Assembly (NCBI GenBank): GCA_913053795.1
Contig: CAJXGZ010000064.1
Span: 1 to 9,712, forward strand
Direction: 5' to 3'
DNA length: 9,712 bases
From: an uncultured Rhodospirillales bacterium
GTDB lineage: Bacteria; Pseudomonadota; Alphaproteobacteria; Rhodospirillales; 2-02-FULL-58-16
In this document: positions 7,062-9,712 of the stretch, in pieces
How the letters are laid out: each line of letters starts with the position of its first letter
How positions within the stretch are numbered: the first letter of the stretch is position 1
The notes under the pieces: model-generated
The model's input: only the letters and a program-made list of their open reading frames with translations
What the model was told of the DNA's origin: nothing
Database searches by the model: none
Program-made: the position numbers and the translations under genes

Positions 7062-7544
7062 ATGGCGACTATCTCCTGGTCCGAGGATCTCAGCGTCGGC
7101 GTACACATTCTCGACGCCGACCACAGGCTGCTGATCAACCTCATAAATAAGTTCGAGGAAGCGATCGAGTCGGGCGCCGGCAACGCTAAAATCTCCATCC
7201 TGCTCGACGGGCTCTACGACTACACGGATTTCCATTTTATCCGCGAGGAGATCCTGATGCGCGCCTGCGGCTACGCCAACGTCGACGCCCATCATTTGGT
7301 CCACGAAAAACTTTGCGCGCAAATGATGGAGATTAGAAAACGCCACGCCAGCGACCCGTCGGACGCCTTGAACGCCGAAATCCGGGAATTCCTGAACTCT
7401 TGGCTGATCAAGCACATCAAGGGCCAAGACCTCAAATACGCCCCCGTCATGGTGGACAAGGATCTGGAAATCGCCAAGGCCCACGCCTCCCTGATCCACC
7501 AGTACAGCGAAGTGGAGTCCGCCGAATCCACGGACGTGTTTTGA
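7062..7544 (+). CDS. Bacteriohemerythrin
   Basis: A single-domain hemerythrin of 160 residues, a cytoplasmic four-helix bundle with a non-haem di-iron site that binds oxygen. The expected ligands all appear at family spacing: His21 (in ILDADHRLL), His58 and Glu62 (HFIREEIL), His77 and His81 (HHLVHE), His118 and Asp123 (HIKGQD). The N-terminal ISWSEDLSVGVHILDADH is a classic family opening. About 28 extra residues follow the last ligand without a recognisable domain. The start is supported by AAAAGG about 8 bases upstream. It stands alone: 105 bases after the LysR gene and followed by a repeat region, so it probably has its own promoter. Roles in oxygen storage, delivery or sensing are known for the family; none can be chosen here. 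Confidence 0.95.
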   Translation: MATISWSEDLSVGVHILDADHRLLINLINKFEEAIESGAGNAKISILLDGLYDYTDFHFIREEILMRACGYANVDAHHLVHEKLCAQMMEIRKRHASDPSDALNAEIREFLNSWLIKHIKGQDLKYAPVMVDKDLEIAKAHASLIHQYSEVESAESTDVF

Positions 7545-7554
7545 ATAAGGAATT

Positions 7555-7583
7555 GAATCAAAGGGGCCTGACCCCTTTGATTC
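7555..7583. repeat. Perfect 12-base stem-loop, first module of composite repeat
   Basis: GAATCAAAGGGG and CCCCTTTGATTC are perfect complements around a 5-base loop (CCTGA). The stem starts 10 bases after the hemerythrin stop. No T-run follows, so an intrinsic terminator is doubtful; it resembles the REP-like GGGGTCAGACCCC palindromes of high-GC bacteria. It may still protect the hemerythrin mRNA 3' end. Confidence 0.7.
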
Positions 7584-7587
7584 CGCC

Positions 7588-7633
7588 GTCACTCCCGCGA
7601 AGGCGGGGAATGACGAAAAGGGGCGGGAGTGAC
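7588..7633. repeat. Three-arm inverted repeat, second module of composite repeat
   Basis: GTCACTCCCGC (7588–7598) is the exact complement of GCGGGAGTGAC (7623–7633). It can alternatively pair, with a bulge and one mismatch, with GCGGGGAATGAC (7602–7613). The same left arm thus has two competing partners. The GTCATTCCCGCG…CGGGAATGAC core resembles widespread dispersed intergenic palindromes. Six A's follow (7634–7639), so on the minus strand the stem is preceded rather than followed by T's. Confidence 0.65.
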
Positions 7634-7641
7634 AAAAAATC

Positions 7642-7695
7642 CGGATAAACGAGGCCGATTATTTCATCTGTGTTTATCCGTGTTCATCAGTGGCC
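7642..7695. repeat. Inverted repeat plus three 10-base tandem units, third module
   Basis: CGGATAAAC (7642–7650) and GTTTATCCG (7672–7680) are perfect 9-base inverted arms. Overlapping the right arm are three tandem 10-base units, ATCTGTGTTT, ATCCGTGTTC and ATCAGTGGCC (7666–7695). The ATCTGTGTTYATC-type tandem is, from memory, a common non-coding motif in many environmental bacteria, sometimes mis-annotated as a short protein. I see no coding function. Confidence 0.6.
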
Positions 7696-7704
7696 AATGT
7701 AAAT

Positions 7705-7723
7705 CCCGGGAAGCATTCGCGGG
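7705..7723 (-). terminator. Weak stem-loop just after the thioredoxin–PrmA gene
   Basis: CCCG (7705–7708) pairs with CGGG (7720–7723); inside, after one G·G mismatch, GAA pairs with TTC around a 3-base loop. It is 7 bases past the minus-strand stop. No T-run follows on the minus strand, so the terminator role is weak. Confidence 0.25.
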
Positions 7724-7730
7724 TCTTAGA

Positions 7731-8834
7731 TCAGTGCGCCCGCCCGCGCATCAGCGCCAGGGTTCGCCAGCCGTCTTGGTCGAAACGGCGCATGAGTCTG
7801 AGCCCCTGGGCGCGGTGGGCGGCGAGGACGGCGGCGGCGTCTCTCGCATAAAAGCCGGAAAGCACGGCGGCGCCGTTTTTTGACAAATGGCGGCCCAGGT
7901 CCTTGGCCATGGCCTTTAAGGAGTTGGCCAGGATGTTGCACACGATCAGGTCATAGGGCGCACCCCGGCGGACGGCGCTTGAACGGTAGCCGTTACTTTG
8001 GACGGCGCCCACAAGCCGGGTCATTTGGTTGAGGCGGGCGTTGTCGCGAGCGACCATGACCGCCCTTTGGTCGAGATCGGCGGCGACCACCCCAATTCGC
8101 CACGTGGCGGCCATGGCCATGGCCAGAATCCCCGAACCGCAGCCCAAATCCAGGGCCTTATGAAAGCGCCGGCGCCGCGCCAGCCAGTCAAGAGCGCGCA
8201 AACAGCCGCTGGTCGAGGCGTGCTCGCCGGAGCCGAAGGCGGCCCCCGGGTTCAGGCGCAGGCTGACGGATCCCGGCGGAACCGCGCCCCTGTAGTGGGT
8301 CGGGCAAATGAAATAGCGCCCGATCCTTAAAGGGGGAAAAAGGGTCAGGTTCTCGGCTGCCCAGTCGCGGGGCGCCAATCGGTGGATATAGGTCTTAGGC
8401 GGGGATGCGCCAACGGCGGCGGCGGCGGCGTCAAGGGCTTCCGGCAGCGGTCCCTTGGCGTCGCCGGTGAGGCGTTTGATGAAAGCCCGGATCTGGCTTT
8501 CCGGCAGGGCGCCGGCGAAGCTGTCCACCGGCCTGCCGTCGCGAAAGGCGTAGACGGCGGGGATGGACTGCACTTGCATCTGGGCCGCCAGGTCCTTGTT
8601 TTCGTCGACGTTGATCTTGACCATGCGCACCAGGCCGCCCATCTCCATGACCAGCTTTTCCAGCATCGGCCCAAGCTGCTTGCAGGGCTCGCACCAGGGC
8701 GCCCAGAAATCGACCAGCACCAGCACCTCGCGCGAGGCCTCCATCACATCGGCCATGAAGCCCTGCGTAGTCGTCTCCTTTATCAGGCCGCCCTCGCCGC
8801 CTTTTGGCGTCTGGTCCGCAATAGGTTGTTCCAT
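7731..8834 (-). CDS. prmA: CnoX-type thioredoxin domain fused to PrmA (L11 methyltransferase) catalytic domain
   Basis: A 367-residue chimera. Residues about 17–125 are a thioredoxin domain of the CnoX/YbbN chaperedoxin type (LIKETTTQGFMADVMEASRE, VLVDFWAPWCEPCKQL, cis-Pro92 in QSIPAVYAF, GALPESQIRAFIKRLTG); active-site cysteines are Cys48 and Cys51 in CEPC rather than CGPC. CnoX continues into TPR repeats, which are absent. Residues about 130–367 match alphaproteobacterial PrmA: APRDWAAENLTLFPPLRIGR, AFGSGEHASTSGCL (199–212), motif I DLGCGSG (229–235), Asp253, NILA (300–303) and a C-terminal HRAQGLRL…DGWRTLAL. PrmA methylates ribosomal protein L11 using SAM; most of its N-terminal L11-recognition domain is missing, with only its last helix and strand perhaps kept at 130–152. 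GAGAG precedes the ATG. A deletion fusion, true domain swap or assembly join are all possible; catalytic residues of both halves look intact. Confidence 0.88.
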   Translation of the reverse strand: MEQPIADQTPKGGEGGLIKETTTQGFMADVMEASREVLVLVDFWAPWCEPCKQLGPMLEKLVMEMGGLVRMVKINVDENKDLAAQMQVQSIPAVYAFRDGRPVDSFAGALPESQIRAFIKRLTGDAKGPLPEALDAAAAAVGASPPKTYIHRLAPRDWAAENLTLFPPLRIGRYFICPTHYRGAVPPGSVSLRLNPGAAFGSGEHASTSGCLRALDWLARRRRFHKALDLGCGSGILAMAMAATWRIGVVAADLDQRAVMVARDNARLNQMTRLVGAVQSNGYRSSAVRRGAPYDLIVCNILANSLKAMAKDLGRHLSKNGAAVLSGFYARDAAAVLAAHRAQGLRLMRRFDQDGWRTLALMRGRAH

Positions 8835-8978
8835 TTATCTCTCGCCTCGCCACCGCCACCGCGCATCCCGCAGGTTGGGTCTGTCACCCTGTTGCCAGGT
8901 AAAAATGGACTGCCCGCCGGGTATTGGCAACCGCTTATGATGCCGCAATATCCGCGGGGCCGCCATCCCCCGGCTCGC

Positions 8979-9512
8979 TTAGGGGCAGGATCGCCGGGTC
9001 ATATGGCCGCAATCGCGAATGAAGGCGAGCAGATCATCGCGCGCGATGGCCGTGGTCGCTGTGTTCTCCAGCGGGTGGAAGTTCAGTACCTCGTGGCTCA
9101 TCATGCCGGCGTCCAGCACCACGCGGACGCGCTGGCGCGGATCGTTGATGAGCGAAAAGGGCGTCACCGATCCCGGCGGTACGCCAAGCACCTCGCGCAG
9201 CAGTTCCTCCCGGCCGAAACTCAGCCGCCCGCTGCCCAGTTTTACATGCAGCCGCTTCAGATCGATCACCGCCCCTTCAAGCGCCACCACAAGCCACAGC
9301 GTGCCCTTCTTGCACTTCAAAAACAGATTTTTCGTGTGCGCTCCGGGGATTTCGCCGCGCAGCGCGCGGGCGGTCGCGGCGCGCGCCGGGTCGTCACCGG
9401 CGGCGATCGCATCGACCGTAAACAAGGGCGGGTGTTCGACCGTGGACACCTCGATCCCCAGCGCCTTGAGCCGGGCCAGCAGTTCGGCGCGCGTTGCGGG
9501 TGGTTTTTCCAT
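8979..9512 (-). CDS. proX: Prolyl-tRNA editing protein ProX (YbaK family, Ala-tRNAPro deacylase)
   Basis: A free-standing editing-domain protein (177 residues) that hydrolyses alanine mischarged on tRNAPro, a trans-acting proofreading step in translation. Recognisable features are LGIEVSTVEHPPLFTV near the N-terminus, HTKNLFLKCKKGTLWLVVAL with the conserved lysine of the FLK element, LGVPPGSVTPFSLIND, and VVLDAGMMSHEVLNFHPLEN then TATTAI. Length is normal for ProX/PrdX. I start at the ATG at 9512; a TTG at 9518 would add two residues. Neither has a clear Shine-Dalgarno. It lies 144 bases upstream of the thioredoxin–PrmA gene on the same strand; from memory ProX often sits beside a CnoX-type thioredoxin in Rhodospirillales, which supports the identity of the fused thioredoxin. 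The 144-base gap shows nothing convincing. Confidence 0.92.
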   Translation of the reverse strand: MEKPPATRAELLARLKALGIEVSTVEHPPLFTVDAIAAGDDPARAATARALRGEIPGAHTKNLFLKCKKGTLWLVVALEGAVIDLKRLHVKLGSGRLSFGREELLREVLGVPPGSVTPFSLINDPRQRVRVVLDAGMMSHEVLNFHPLENTATTAIARDDLLAFIRDCGHMTRRSCP

Positions 9513-9521
9513 GGGCAATAT

Positions 9522-9565
9522 GTTTATGGTTTGGAGCGGGCTTGTACAGCGCGTTTACGGTTTGG
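9522..9565. repeat. Short direct repeat upstream of proX
   Basis: GTTTATGGTTTGG (9522–9534) recurs as GTTTACGGTTTGG (9553–9565), 12 of 13 identical with starts 31 bases apart. It lies just upstream of the proX start and in the divergent region before the plus-strand gene at 9655, so it could be a paired regulator site. The function is unknown. Confidence 0.35.
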
Positions 9566-9654
9566 CGCGCACAAATGCGCTATTGCCGCGCACGCGCCGT
9601 CCGAATTAGGCTCAGGGTGTATTTTCGAGCGTAAGGTCTGTTTTCGAGGGTTAA

Positions 9655-9712
9655 ATGACCAGGGCGGCGTTGAGCGTTTACATGTACGGGTTGTATCTGA
9701 TCAGCTCGGTGG
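9655..9712 (+). CDS. Start of a probable small membrane protein (3' partial)
   Basis: An ATG at 9655 is preceded by GAGGG 4 bases upstream (9646–9650) and opens a frame running off the right edge. The 19 visible residues (MTRAALSVYMYGLYLISSV) look like the start of a hydrophobic, membrane-spanning segment. The family is not recognised. It is divergent from proX. A TTTTCGAG direct repeat (9622–9629 and 9641–9648) lies in its leader, the second copy overlapping the ribosome binding site. Confidence 0.5.
   Translation, partial: MTRAALSVYMYGLYLISSV

Noticed and set aside
6549..7592. A 347-codon open frame on the minus strand spanning LysR and hemerythrin
   Set aside because: It covers the opposite strand of two clear genes plus the gap between them and shows no family motif.
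7666..7695. CRISPR-like short repeats
   Set aside because: The units are 10 bases, contiguous and without spacers, so they are a simple tandem repeat.
7629..7883. A small plus-strand frame containing FHLCLSVFISG
   Set aside because: It reads through the non-coding tandem repeat and the antisense of the PrmA part; such peptides are common false calls from this repeat.
8892..8930. TTGCCA … TGGCAA inverted repeat in the gap upstream of the thioredoxin–PrmA gene
   Set aside because: The arms are only 6 bases with a 27-base loop, which is easily expected by chance; no convincing promoter could be placed around it.

Overview
The window looks like an alphaproteobacterial chromosome, probably Rhodospirillales-like. 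The evidence is the maf – RNase E/G – yacG gene order, alphaproteobacterial-style Maf and PrmA sequences, a CnoX-type thioredoxin beside a ProX-type editing protein, and high-GC coding sequence with strong Shine-Dalgarno sites. No rRNA, tRNA, CRISPR array, transposase or phage gene is visible. No gene-free stretch reaches 300 bases.

Left block (3–3581, all plus): a class I methyltransferase cut by the window edge, with an abnormal SAM-binding motif I. It is followed with almost no spacing by maf, an RNase G-sized RNase E/G, the small zinc protein YacG and a NarL/FixJ-type response regulator. The regulator is an unusual last member of this housekeeping run.

Middle block (3645–6956): a two-gene minus-strand operon, pirin followed by a protein joining two CDGSH iron-sulfur domains to a glutamate-synthase FMN domain. 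A LysR regulator is divergent from it. The two genes overlap by 4 bases and so are probably translationally coupled. The intergenic region holds two similar 15-base elements exactly 40 bases apart, plausible LysR operators. Parts of the pirin gene are clearly lower in GC than the left block, so the cassette may have been acquired. The genes suggest a redox- or electrophile-responsive flavin/iron-sulfur function, which is inference.

Right block (7062–9712): a bacteriohemerythrin, then about 140 bases of non-coding composite repeat (two inverted-repeat modules and a 10-base-period tandem unit). Next, on the minus strand, is a striking chimera: the thioredoxin domain of a CnoX/YbbN-type protein fused in frame to the catalytic part of PrmA (ribosomal protein L11 methyltransferase). 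It lacks both the CnoX TPR region and most of the PrmA substrate-recognition domain. The prolyl-tRNA editing protein ProX lies upstream on the same strand. The first 19 codons of a probable membrane protein run off the right edge.

The two best candidates for something undescribed are the thioredoxin–PrmA fusion and the pirin / double-CDGSH–glutamate-synthase operon with its LysR regulator.
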